Shown piece after piece: positions 9,872 to 19,044 of a stretch of DNA of 64,000 nt (its first letter is position 1; each line of letters starts with the position of its first letter). The stretch covers positions 1 through 64,000 of the forward strand of contig NZ_BKZW01000001.1 in assembly GCF_008974265.1 (NCBI RefSeq). The letters are read 5' to 3'. The stretch comes from Dictyobacter vulcani. Its GTDB lineage: Bacteria; Chloroflexota; Ktedonobacteria; Ktedonobacterales; Ktedonobacteraceae. The translations under genes were made by a program, and so were the position numbers. The notes beneath the pieces were generated by a model. That model did no database searches, had not been told where the DNA came from, and worked only from the letters and a program-made list of their open reading frames with translations.

Positions 9872-10311
9872 TTACGCATTCCATCTGAAAGTGTCCTGAA
9901 CCCACACGCCCCATAGAACTCGCGAGCGTTCTCTTCAGCCAGCAGGTCAAGTCGTGCTGTTGGATAGAGAAAATGGCACACGTCTAACAGTGCGCGTCCG
10001 ATGCCCTTACCACGTAACTGCTGATCTACGGCCAGGTCAGCAATATACGTTGTCATAGCTCCATCTGTCAGGCCACGTACAAAGCCTACAACCATCTCAT
10101 CTTTCACAGCTACTAACGCAGGCCAGGACTGTTGCCAGGCCAGCAATGCGTCTGTTGAGCGCTGTATCGGTGAGGTCCAACCTTCAACGCTACTCATACG
10201 CTGTATTGCGGTAAAATCGGCCTCGTTCCAGCTACGGATCTCAATTCCCACAGGTAATGTTATTTCTCGTAGAGCGGCAGCTATTTTATCTTGTCGCGTT
10301 TGATTATCCAT
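9856..10311 (-). CDS. GNAT family N-acetyltransferase
   Basis: This 151-residue acetyl-CoA-dependent N-acetyltransferase has the GNAT core: beta4 TTYIADLAVDQQLRGKGIGRALL, with the Q/R-x-x-G-x-G/A pyrophosphate loop at about residues 98-104, and the C-terminal AREFYGACGF motif. It is the last gene of the minus-strand polysaccharide cluster, 20 bp after the glycosyltransferase. It may modify an amino sugar or be unrelated cargo; the substrate is unknown. Its stop codon lies inside a strong hairpin. Confidence 0.88.
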   Translation of the reverse strand: MDNQTRQDKIAAALREITLPVGIEIRSWNEADFTAIQRMSSVEGWTSPIQRSTDALLAWQQSWPALVAVKDEMVVGFVRGLTDGAMTTYIADLAVDQQLRGKGIGRALLDVCHFLYPTARLDLLAEENAREFYGACGFRTLSDGMRKSYVK

Positions 10312-10331
10312 ACAGCTAGTTTATTGATAAT

Positions 10332-11591
10332 TTACTCTTTTTGCAACCCCTGTATAGATGTGCCAGCATGTCTGACACTAATAGCATGATACAGCTTTAC
10401 CAGGCGCTGGCTTTCCACTTCCCAGGATAGTCCATCTGTTACAGCACGGAGAGCGTTATGATGCATAGCATGTAAGGCTTCCTGATTACTTAACAACATA
10501 GTAATCGCCTGCGCTACACGGAGAGGCGTAAGTTCATTCAGGACGTGGCCTATATGGTAATGCTGAATTAGAGGCACGATGGCATCTAAGTGCGCAGTTA
10601 ACATCGGTACCCCAGCCATTAAATATTCAAAAAATTTGTTGGGCAAACAATAACGAATACTCAAAGAATAATCAGGAGGCAAGAGTATTAGACCCAGGTC
10701 AGCGGCTGAAGTCCAGTCTAATAATTCTGCATAGGGCTTTGCAGGCACAAACTTAACGCGATCGGTCACCTGTTTATCGTGAATAAGTGTTGTTAGCTCA
10801 ACCATCGTATCTCCATAACTATTGCCCATCAACACAATTACAACATCTGGCGCCAGATGGCTGGCAGCATGGATCAGTAACTCTAAACCGCGATCGGCCT
10901 GAATATATCCCTGGTATAGAACGATTTTTATTGTTGGTTCCAGACCAAGATACTGATGCAGGCGTGTATTCTTTGTAACGGCTCTATATGGAGGGATATG
11001 CCGTAAAATAAGTACATTATTAAGATGATAAAGATCAGCCAGGATAGGCCCATAAAGTGGTGAGCCAGTGATATACCCATCACAAGACCGCGCAAGCCAA
11101 CGAATGCATTGAATCGCGAGGCAACGCAGGCGCGGCCAACGCAAAATGTTTGGACCAAACATTGTCAACTCAGGTGTATCTAAAATGAGCCCTTTTCTAT
11201 ACAGGCGAGATACCAGATAGGTGGGTATGAATGAGTGCTCAACGTGTGCGTGATAGATGTCAGCCTGAACATGCAGTAATTGAACGGTACAACGTATCAT
11301 TAGAACACACGCCTTAAGCAAAAACCAGAATTTAAAGCGTGTAGCAATAAACCAGCCGGGCGCGCAAATATGGCGGAATTGAATACCTCCCACTTCTTCC
11401 ACCACTGGTTGTTTACAATCGTTTACCACATCAACAATCGTTACATGATATCCTGCCGCGACCAAAGCTATAGCATCATTCATCACTCGGTAATTAGATC
11501 GCCCCGGATCAGTCATATGCATACATACCCTGTTCCATTCTGGAATAGACTGTTTATCCGACTGACAATGGAAAAAGGATCGAATATCCAT
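10332..11591 (-). CDS. Glycosyltransferase, GT4 family
   Basis: This is a GT-B fold glycosyltransferase of 419 residues. The N-terminal domain has the DPGRSNYRVMNDAIALVAAGY segment typical of GT4 acceptor-binding folds. The C-terminal nucleotide-sugar domain shows VLYQGYIQADRGLELLI and ADLGLILLPP...PNKFFEYLMAGVP, the family's E-x7-E region (about residues 285-355). It lies 37 bp after the flippase gene in the exopolysaccharide operon and probably adds one sugar of the repeat unit. The sugar and acceptor are unknown. Confidence 0.88.
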   Translation of the reverse strand: MDIRSFFHCQSDKQSIPEWNRVCMHMTDPGRSNYRVMNDAIALVAAGYHVTIVDVVNDCKQPVVEEVGGIQFRHICAPGWFIATRFKFWFLLKACVLMIRCTVQLLHVQADIYHAHVEHSFIPTYLVSRLYRKGLILDTPELTMFGPNILRWPRLRCLAIQCIRWLARSCDGYITGSPLYGPILADLYHLNNVLILRHIPPYRAVTKNTRLHQYLGLEPTIKIVLYQGYIQADRGLELLIHAASHLAPDVVIVLMGNSYGDTMVELTTLIHDKQVTDRVKFVPAKPYAELLDWTSAADLGLILLPPDYSLSIRYCLPNKFFEYLMAGVPMLTAHLDAIVPLIQHYHIGHVLNELTPLRVAQAITMLLSNQEALHAMHHNALRAVTDGLSWEVESQRLVKLYHAISVRHAGTSIQGLQKE

Positions 11592-11628
11592 ATACGCGCA
11601 TACCTCACTTCTACAAATTCACACAGAT

Positions 11629-13325
11629 TTAAGTAATAAGGTTATTCAATTTCCTGGCGGGAAACTTACTTAAAAACCATAAGCAAACTGCATAACAGCC
11701 TGTTAATCCAATCCCAATGAACCAGCGCGATAACTGATTTACATGGAGAACCAACAATTGATCAACTATAAAGAGCATAAATCCACTTATTAGTCCTACA
11801 CTACATAAGCCTATTTCAAAAGGAACTGGATAAAGTCGTTGGTTAACAATGTAAGCCAACCAGACTAATAAGCCATAAGCCAGCAAAGTTGAAAATGCAG
11901 CGCCCATTACACCAAAATCTGGAATAAGTAGATAATTACAGCCAAAGTTGACTAATGCGGCGAAGGGAAGCAAGATTACATTAAAATGAAGTTTGCCACG
12001 TAGTAAAATTCCCAGGTTGAAAATTTCAAAGAAGCCATACAAAAAATTAGCAAGCGCAATTAGTGGAATAATAGCAGAAGCCATTCCATATGCAGGAGGG
12101 AATAACCATTCTAACACCTCTTTAGCCAATACCGAAACCATAAAGACTATAAGCAAAGCGATAAGCCCATAAAAACGGAAGACTTTTTGAAAGAGTTCCA
12201 GAGCATTAGCCTTTTTAGCAATACTATACAAAGCTGAATGCCAGGACAGTGAAAAGGGTGTAATCACCAGTGGCCCTAGCAAGTTGCCTAGTGTATAAGC
12301 TACGGTATAACTAGCAGTCTGAGAAAGAGAGCTAAAGGCAAGCAAAAAATAGCGATCAGAAAGTTGGAGTATCCAGATCGCCAGAAAGCCAGGAATCGTC
12401 GAGAGGCCTGTTACGAGTAACTGCATTGCCATATCCCAACGAAAAAAGTGCCGCCAGCTTCGTTGCTTAAAAATAAGCACCGAACACAGCACGACGCCAG
12501 CATACCCACCCCCAGCCGAGATCATAGCCCCTGACTTCCCCACTGCCAGCCACCAATGAATAAGATTGTCAGGAAAAGGTTAATAATGAGGTTTAGCATC
12601 GAAAGCAGCACAAAAAAAAGCGCTCGGCTTTGCGCTCGTAACCATGTATAAAGCGGGACAGTCAAATTCTGCAGCAATAATATCAATGCATTCAAGCGCA
12701 ACAAGTTTGAATAAGCAGAGTTATGCAGACACAATTGAGCTATCCAGGGTGCCAGTACCAACAGAGCAAATGTGACCAAAAGAGAGATGCCCACGGTTAA
12801 CCCGATAAATGTTCCAACCAAACTGTTGCGCGTCTGTTCACCAGCGTTTGTCTGAAGCTGATGATATATGCGCACAAAAGCTGATCCAAGACCAAATTGC
12901 GTCAAACCAGCGAGAAGCGCCAGGGTAGCATTAAAGATTGTCAGGATACCATAATCCGTTCCAGAGAGATGATGTGTTAAAAATGGTGTAATAAACAAAG
13001 ACGCCAGCGGTGACAGGCAAGATGCGATTGCATAGATACCAGAGTTTTTTAATATGGTACGTACAATAAAAAACTGTCCATGTTTATCCGTCACGGGAAC
13101 TGACATCTGCTTAAGTTGCTCCAGATCAGTAACGGCTGGAATCAACCAGGTAAGTTGTTGATCAATAGCAAAATTCTCAACTCTGTAGTTATGAGAACCA
13201 TAAGAAGTATTTAACAGAGTTGGATCCTTGATAAGTCCTGGGCGAGCCATCAAATGAGTGCGTGCTTCCCGGCTTTCAACCATATTCTGCTGCTTATTAT
13301 TGCCCGATTTTGGATTTGTTGACAT
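11629..13325 (-). CDS. Polysaccharide repeat-unit flippase (Wzx/MATE-like; one frameshift)
   Basis: This multi-spanning membrane protein of the MVF/MATE polysaccharide-exporter family would flip lipid-linked repeat units across the membrane. The first part (from 13325) has a hydrophilic leader of about 90 residues, then ILKNSGIYAIASCLSPLASLFITPFL, the usual first helix. The rest (to 11629) carries the remaining helices. The frame breaks at 12538-12541, four G on the coding strand. A fifth G gives WQWGKSGAMISAGGGYAGVVL, about 565 residues in total. The long cytoplasmic leader is unusual for Wzx; an ATG further in could be the true start. Confidence 0.85.
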
Positions 13326-13340
13326 TCCCCCACCCCCCTA

Positions 13341-14834
13341 TCAGTTCTCAGATCTCCAACGTGCTGTACATAACGCTGGCGAAGCAATGCTACCAAGAAT
13401 AGGCCATATAATCATTGACAGTGCAAAATGGGTCCAACCATTAATACTGATACTGTTAATGCTTAGCGTGATTGTAGCAGCAATACCAGCTCCAATTAAC
13501 GGTCGAAGCTGAATATCCGACTGCCTCCAATTCTGCCAGGATTGATAGAGTGCGGTTCCAATCAGAGCAAGAAAGGTACAAAGCACGGGTATGCCTGCCA
13601 TCGCAGCCCATTCCAGATATGAATTATGTGGATGCGAAAGTAGTACAAATTGTTCAGGCACGCGGTATATATTTGAATGAATAAGATATGCCTGATGGCC
13701 TAACCCTACACCAAACCAGGGATACGCCTGCACTACAGCTAAGGCTGTCTGCCACGCGGCTATACGTAAGGAAAGCTCGTTATTACCACTGGCATGCTGC
13801 ATTTGTAGGGCTATCTGCGCAGGAAAAATGAAAATGATGAGAGCAGCCAGACCACAACCAATGAGCAAAAAAGTTATTCGATAGGTGGTCGAACCGATAA
13901 AGACCAGAAACACTGTCAAACCTATTAAAAAAGCCACCCATGCCCCTGTACTATACGTATACAACAGAGCTAATAAAATAAGCACGAGTGCGAACAAATA
14001 CAGCAATTTTTGCCAGACATGAGACCCAGAGACAAACAATCCTAGTGGAAGAAAAAAGACCAGCGCAAAAAATGCCCCGTTCCAGTTTGGATCAATAAAA
14101 AATGAACCAACGCGATGGGTATCAGTACTCGCTATTTGATAATAGTCAACATCCGACCGCAATAAAAAAGTATCCACACGAGATGAAGCGAATAAAATGG
14201 TGCCTGTCACACTTTGAAAAAGCGTGTGCGCGGCCAGCAGGACTGCGAGGAGAGTCACTAATTGAAAGAACAGCTGCAACTTATCTTTATTCTGCGTTAC
14301 AAGCATCCCTAACCAGTACATTAATAAAGCGCCAAGAATATCACTGGGATAGAAAGAGGCAGCGTCATAAACCATAAGCATGCCTCCACGTAGAGATGGA
14401 TAAATTGTTAGCAACAAAAAGAGAAACCAGAGCCAGAGCCATCGTGGCTGAATCCAGGGATGAGACCCAGAACGCAGTACATAGAACAAGGGCACAAGCA
14501 GTAAGGCAAGCAAGGGCACAAGTATATGAAAACCTTGATACCAATCCAGATACAGATGAAGGGAGATGAGCACTACTAATAGAAGAGCATCCAGACGCAA
14601 CACAACTAACATAATCAACAGCCCCAGACCAATGGCTATCACAAAAGCTATCAATCCAAATCCCGCTAAAACACCTCCAAACAATAATACTCCAGGTATT
14701 ACACAACACATTGGTAGGACTAGTGTCCCACAGTATAAGGAGAATTTATTTAAATACTGTCGGCGCTCAATACCCATTATGCCCCCACTTTTACCTCGCT
14801 TCAACATAGACAACACCACATGATAAACAGGCAT
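13341..14834 (-). CDS. O-antigen ligase/polymerase-like membrane protein (Wzy/WaaL)
   Basis: The product is a polytopic membrane protein of about 500 residues. Its Wzy_C-type signature lies in the C-terminal half: a large loop with GVGLGHQAYLIHSNIYRVPE and SHPHNSYLEWAAMAGIP (about residues 390-430). It would polymerise or ligate repeat units delivered by the flippase. The reading frame is open upstream to 14948, but that part overlaps the 3' end of the Wzc gene. The ATG codons at 14834, 14807 and 14777 are therefore the likely starts; none has a strong Shine-Dalgarno. It ends 15 bp before the flippase gene. Confidence 0.85.
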   Translation of the reverse strand: MPVYHVVLSMLKRGKSGGIMGIERRQYLNKFSLYCGTLVLPMCCVIPGVLLFGGVLAGFGLIAFVIAIGLGLLIMLVVLRLDALLLVVLISLHLYLDWYQGFHILVPLLALLLVPLFYVLRSGSHPWIQPRWLWLWFLFLLLTIYPSLRGGMLMVYDAASFYPSDILGALLMYWLGMLVTQNKDKLQLFFQLVTLLAVLLAAHTLFQSVTGTILFASSRVDTFLLRSDVDYYQIASTDTHRVGSFFIDPNWNGAFFALVFFLPLGLFVSGSHVWQKLLYLFALVLILLALLYTYSTGAWVAFLIGLTVFLVFIGSTTYRITFLLIGCGLAALIIFIFPAQIALQMQHASGNNELSLRIAAWQTALAVVQAYPWFGVGLGHQAYLIHSNIYRVPEQFVLLSHPHNSYLEWAAMAGIPVLCTFLALIGTALYQSWQNWRQSDIQLRPLIGAGIAATITLSINSISINGWTHFALSMIIWPILGSIASPALCTARWRSEN

Positions 14835-14844
14835 ACTAGCAAGA

Positions 14845-16560
14845 CTACTTGTACTTTTGACCAACCGCTGATCCACTAGCAGTCTCAGGATTAAACGCCA
14901 TCGTTTGCGGTTGAATGAACAGAGACGGCTTCGCGTCATTTTTCTCAATCTGCGACCGCCAACGATAATTACGATAGAGAGAATGTGCTGATCGATGAGT
15001 TGGTGGAGGCTGTTGATTCAGGACGCATCCTACCAGGTGCGCGCCCGCTTGTACCAGTAGGGACTGAGCCTGACGTAGATCCGGCTTATGGATACAAGAT
15101 AGGTCAGCAACCACAATAGTTCCATCTACTTTAGCCGACAACATCATCGCTTCCGAAAGGCCAAGCAGTGGTGAAGTATCAAAGATAATAGTTTCAACCC
15201 CATAGGTATCCAGAGCTTGAAAGAAGCGCTGCATGGCCTGAGAATCAAACAGTTCAGATGGATTTGGTGGTAGCGGTCCTGAAGGCATCACGCTCAAATT
15301 TGGTATATCAACCTGATGAATAAAAGGAGCGATTGAGATCGATCGAGGATTGATAACCCCTGTGGTACGCGGGAATGGGGTTGGAAAACGTGGCATTCCA
15401 CAGGCAAGAATAGCATTGCTCAAGCCTGGTTTACCAGCCGCTATGCTAAATTTTTCGTGTAATGTCGGACAGAGCAAATCGGCATCGATCAACAGTGTAC
15501 GTTTGCCTGCCAATGCCATGTAAATAGCCAGATTGGCCGCCACAGTACTTTTCCCTTCTCGTGAAAGTGCGCTGGTTACCATTAAAGAACGTAATGGCTT
15601 ATCAACTCCGGCAAAGCCGATATTTGAACGTAGGATACGATAAGCCTCCACGTTGGTATCCATACCTTGAGGATGAATAATCCGTTCCCCTGTCGGAACA
15701 CGTGAGATCAGTGCCAGTATAGGCCAATCCACCAGTTGTTGCAGCATTTCGCTGGTGTAAATACGTTGATCTATTTGATCCCAAATGAGAACAAAGATCA
15801 AACCCAGCACAAGTCCTGCGACCAGCCCTCCCCCAACATTCAACCAGAACTTTGGTTGTACAGGTTCAGGATTGACTTGTGCTGGCTGCACTATCAATAA
15901 AAAATTACTGCGCTGTGCCTGGGAGAGTTCTAGCTGGGCAAGGGCCAACTGCCACTGATTATAATGCTGTTGGAGTGGGGTAATCTGCTCAGTTGGACTG
16001 CTATCAGTTGCTCCTTTTGCGCTGGTATCCGGTGAGGGAGAAGGTGTAGGAAGAATTTTGAGCGCATCTATTTGATGCTGCGTTGTCGTAATTTCTTGTT
16101 GAAGTGGCTTTTGAGCTTCCTTATCTTCTTGCTGCCGCGAGCGCTCCTGGTGCTGAATAAAGGTCTGTGCCACTTCATTCGCTAAGGTTGCAGCCCGTTG
16201 GGCGTCGGTATCCTGGACGTCAATTTCAAAGAGTTGTGTATTAAGCTTTACACTCGACGAAACCATGTTAGCAAGTTGGACCGATGTCAGTCCCGGATGA
16301 TGGATTGCCACTTCTTTTACAATTGGATCGCTGGTTGCTAATTGTGCTTCAGTTTGTACCAGTTGATTGCTAGCCAGTAAATCGTTAATATCACTCTGGT
16401 TGCCACTAGAATGGATTGCGACTTGTATCAATACAGCAGAACGATAGACAGGAGTAATAAACAGGCTTACCAATGTGGCACCGATACCAACCAGCACACA
16501 ACACGCCAGAATCAGATACCAGCGCTGTACTACAATTGACCAATATTGTCCAAATGTCAT
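14845..16560 (-). CDS. Chain-length determinant / BY-type tyrosine kinase (Wzc/CapB-like fusion)
   Basis: This is a fused Wzz-type polymerase co-regulator and cytoplasmic BY-kinase of about 571 residues. An N-terminal transmembrane helix (about 15-38) and a second near residues 255-275 flank an extracellular helical region with a Pro/Ser-rich insert. The kinase has Walker A SALSREGKSTVAANLA, Walker A' TLLIDADLLCP and Walker B ETIIFDTSPLLG. The C-terminus has a few tyrosines (SLYRNYRW, QKYK) but no dense tyrosine cluster. The ATG at 16560 has GGAGGGA 5 bases upstream; the frame is open further to 16614. It would control polymer length and export. Confidence 0.9.
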   Translation of the reverse strand: MTFGQYWSIVVQRWYLILACCVLVGIGATLVSLFITPVYRSAVLIQVAIHSSGNQSDINDLLASNQLVQTEAQLATSDPIVKEVAIHHPGLTSVQLANMVSSSVKLNTQLFEIDVQDTDAQRAATLANEVAQTFIQHQERSRQQEDKEAQKPLQQEITTTQHQIDALKILPTPSPSPDTSAKGATDSSPTEQITPLQQHYNQWQLALAQLELSQAQRSNFLLIVQPAQVNPEPVQPKFWLNVGGGLVAGLVLGLIFVLIWDQIDQRIYTSEMLQQLVDWPILALISRVPTGERIIHPQGMDTNVEAYRILRSNIGFAGVDKPLRSLMVTSALSREGKSTVAANLAIYMALAGKRTLLIDADLLCPTLHEKFSIAAGKPGLSNAILACGMPRFPTPFPRTTGVINPRSISIAPFIHQVDIPNLSVMPSGPLPPNPSELFDSQAMQRFFQALDTYGVETIIFDTSPLLGLSEAMMLSAKVDGTIVVADLSCIHKPDLRQAQSLLVQAGAHLVGCVLNQQPPPTHRSAHSLYRNYRWRSQIEKNDAKPSLFIQPQTMAFNPETASGSAVGQKYK

Positions 16561-16595
16561 TATATCCCTCCATGGGTAAACAGCTTTTGAACCGC

Positions 16596-18050
16596 CTACC
16601 GCCCGGTACACCACACCAACTTCATAACAGTTTGAAGCAAAATTGAAACATCCAATAGAAACGATCGATGTTTGATATAGTAGAGATCATAACGCAGCTT
16701 TGTGGCAGCATCCTCATACGAACTTGCGTAAGGAAATTTCACTTGAGCCCATCCTGTCAAACCTGGTTTCACGCTGAGCCGATAATGAAATGATGGGATT
16801 GCTTTCTCTAACTGGGAAACAAAAGGCTCACGCTCAGGACGAGGCCCAATCAAACTCATATCACCACGCAGGATATTTAACACCTGGGGTAATTCATCTA
16901 GATGAGTGGAGCGCAGAATACGCCCCACACGCGTCACACGCGCATCTACAGAGCTAGCCCATGTGGCACCATAAGGCTCGGCATTCATACGCATGGAACG
17001 AAATTTAAGCAGACGAAAAGGTCGACCACCATATCCCACCCGTTCCTGCCAGTAGAAAATGGGGCCAGGTGAGTCAAGGAAGATACATAATGCCAGCCAT
17101 GGGAGCAATGCTAATAATACACAGGTTCCTAGCACACCAAAACAAGCATTCAGCAAATAGTGCCAGCAGCGATAAGCCAGGGGTTGGGATTGTAAATCAG
17201 AACAACTCATTAGAGTAGGCTCATTAGTAACAGATACAAGACACTTTCCAGTTGTATGCTCATATAAATCAGCGAGAGTAAAAACCTGTACTCCCCGCGT
17301 CAATGCGTCTTGCACTAAATGATACAGTGTAGAGTCCATAAAGATATCTGTGTTCACAATTAATATATCAACCAGACTTGACTGCATCAGTAAATGAAGT
17401 GCTGCACTCCCCCCAAGAACAGGACAAGTCGAGGAGTATCGATCACAGCATATAGATTCGCTAATATACCCCAGCATGACAGGCGCAGGCTTTCCGGATT
17501 GGCACAGCTCATACATTATTTCATCCGACCGCTCCCCTGTACCAATTACTATCCCCAGGGGTTGAAAAAGGAAAAATTTCTGCATAGCAGCATAGCATGC
17601 ACGCCATAACCCAAAGAGAAAGAAAGCGAATAACAGAAAAGGAAACCCTATTTGTAAAGCAGACCTGGCAGCCCCATGAAAAAAAACGAATAAGAAGGCA
17701 AACAAGAATCCAATCATCATCAGCAGTGAGCAACATCCCACAAAGACACCTTGCCGATAACGCAAGATATACAGATGTGAGTGGGATTGCACGAGACGAA
17801 TGCCTACTATCCAGGATAGACACGCTATAAACTCCCATTGAAGATATGCAATCCATCCTCCAGCGAATACTTCATGAGCGCTGTATAACATATCTTTTCC
17901 TCTTATCAAGATACCCAGATAATAAGAAAAGGCCAGAAGCACTACAAAGGTATCGCCCGCAGATAAAAGATATCGCCAATGTTTAGCAGTCCACAGACGT
18001 TTAGGTGGAATAAACTCATCTTCCCAACGTGTAAATTTAGAAGCAACCAT
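16596..18050 (-). CDS. Undecaprenyl-phosphate sugar-1-phosphate transferase (WbaP/ExoY-like)
   Basis: This is the initiating sugar transferase of exopolysaccharide synthesis. The N-terminal half has about four hydrophobic helices (residues 25-125) and a CoA-binding-like region. The C-terminal catalytic bacterial-sugar-transferase domain contains PIFYWQERVGYGGRPFRLLKFRSM, LDELPQVLNILRGDMSLIGPRPE and KPGLTGWAQV. The ATG at 18050 has GGGAGG with 6-base spacing. It is the first gene of the minus-strand EPS operon; the Wzc gene starts 35 bp after its stop. The donor sugar cannot be assigned. Confidence 0.92.
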   Translation of the reverse strand: MVASKFTRWEDEFIPPKRLWTAKHWRYLLSAGDTFVVLLAFSYYLGILIRGKDMLYSAHEVFAGGWIAYLQWEFIACLSWIVGIRLVQSHSHLYILRYRQGVFVGCCSLLMMIGFLFAFLFVFFHGAARSALQIGFPFLLFAFFLFGLWRACYAAMQKFFLFQPLGIVIGTGERSDEIMYELCQSGKPAPVMLGYISESICCDRYSSTCPVLGGSAALHLLMQSSLVDILIVNTDIFMDSTLYHLVQDALTRGVQVFTLADLYEHTTGKCLVSVTNEPTLMSCSDLQSQPLAYRCWHYLLNACFGVLGTCVLLALLPWLALCIFLDSPGPIFYWQERVGYGGRPFRLLKFRSMRMNAEPYGATWASSVDARVTRVGRILRSTHLDELPQVLNILRGDMSLIGPRPEREPFVSQLEKAIPSFHYRLSVKPGLTGWAQVKFPYASSYEDAATKLRYDLYYIKHRSFLLDVSILLQTVMKLVWCTGR

Positions 18051-18136
18051 CCTCAACCTCCCAACGCAACAATGTTTTATGTATCCACTTCTTACAATAC
18101 CTTTAAGCATACCCAAAACGGAAAAAAAATTTTTGT

Positions 18137-18158
18137 GAGGTTTTTGGGAGGTTGTTGG
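18137..18158. repeat. Tandem 11-bp repeat in the EPS operon promoter region
   Basis: GAGGTTTTTGG (18137-18147) is followed at once by GAGGTTGTTGG (18148-18158), identical at 10 of 11 positions and one helical turn apart. It lies between the divergent EPS operon and the DUF2171 gene. This layout resembles OmpR/PhoB-type operators, but that is inference. Confidence 0.5.
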
Positions 18159-18250
18159 TACTTTGCGCTCTTTATGGATAAGCTATGAAACTTTCTAGCA
18201 AAAAAAGACGTGCCAGCGAGTAGAGATCTGCTAGAGTCTAGAAAGGTATA

Positions 18251-18583
18251 ATGATGCCAGCTTTTACACAGCAAAATATCCATAAGCATATGACTGTCTA
18301 TTCTTCAGATAATAGTAAACTGGGCCATGTAGGCGATGTTTACGAAGATTCATTTTTAGTGCACAAAGGATTTATCTTTACAAAAGATAGTTACATCCCT
18401 TATAGTGCCATCGAACAAGTGGATAAAGATACAGTTCGCCTTACCTTCTCGGCGGATGAAGCAGCCGCTAAAGAATGGCATAAACGACCAGACTATGAGG
18501 ACCATCTTGGAGATCCCACGCAATTATTTTATGATCGTGGGCATGGGGTACATGATCCGTTTGACGAAACAAATCCAGAATAA
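18251..18583 (+). CDS. DUF2171 / PRC-barrel-like small protein
   Basis: This is a 110-residue soluble protein. Residues 12-60 form a compact beta-rich unit, MTVYSSDNSKLGHVGDVYED followed by FIFTKDSYIPYSAIEQVDKDTVRL. This is the pattern of DUF2171/PRC-barrel domains that occur as stress-associated small proteins in Chloroflexota, Deinococcus and Actinobacteria. The C-terminus is charged. The first ATG has GAAAGG 4 bases upstream and an alternative ATG follows directly. It is divergent from the EPS operon. Function unknown. Confidence 0.75.
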   Translation: MMPAFTQQNIHKHMTVYSSDNSKLGHVGDVYEDSFLVHKGFIFTKDSYIPYSAIEQVDKDTVRLTFSADEAAAKEWHKRPDYEDHLGDPTQLFYDRGHGVHDPFDETNPE

Positions 18584-19044
18584 ATCTCGCATTTGACCTG
18601 CTGAGATCACCATGTAAGTGACGCTTGATGCCCAAAGAAAAAACGGAAAAGGTTGATTTTTATCAACCTAATCAAGCGTCACATCAATTATCCTCTACAG
18701 ACACTCAGAATAAAAAAACAGTGCCCAAAATATATAGCTGGAAATAAAGTTATAGTTACTAGACTTACTGTAAGAGAACCCGTTCATTCAGCCAAAAAGG
18801 TAGTCTGCCAAACAGAATATACAGTCAGCACCTTAGACTATTTAAGGTGATTACCTGATGTGACTTTATCATCAAATTCACTACAATATGGCTAAAGATA
18901 ATAACAAAAAATGGACACGTACGCGCAAAACACAAAACATGCTTTAGTATACGTGTACAGCGCTGCCTGTGAGTGCTAACCACGAGGCCATACGGAGTCC
19001 GACGCTGATTATGTCGGTGAGTTTCCCGAAGGGAGCGTGGAATT
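18584..19044. other. Intergenic region before the sigma factor gene
   Basis: There is no convincing gene. It holds a nested inverted repeat near its start (18618-18682), an A+T-rich stretch, and the sigma-gene leader. GGGAG lies about 10 bases before the ATG at 19045. Confidence 0.6.
18618..18682. repeat. Nested inverted repeat (possible terminator or structured RNA)
   Basis: Outer 12-bp arms GTGACGCTTGAT (18618-18629) and ATCAAGCGTCAC (18671-18682) enclose an inner hairpin with 8-bp arms AGGTTGAT (18650-18657) and ATCAACCT (18662-18669) around a TTTT loop. It lies 35 bp after the DUF2171 stop. Confidence 0.6.
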
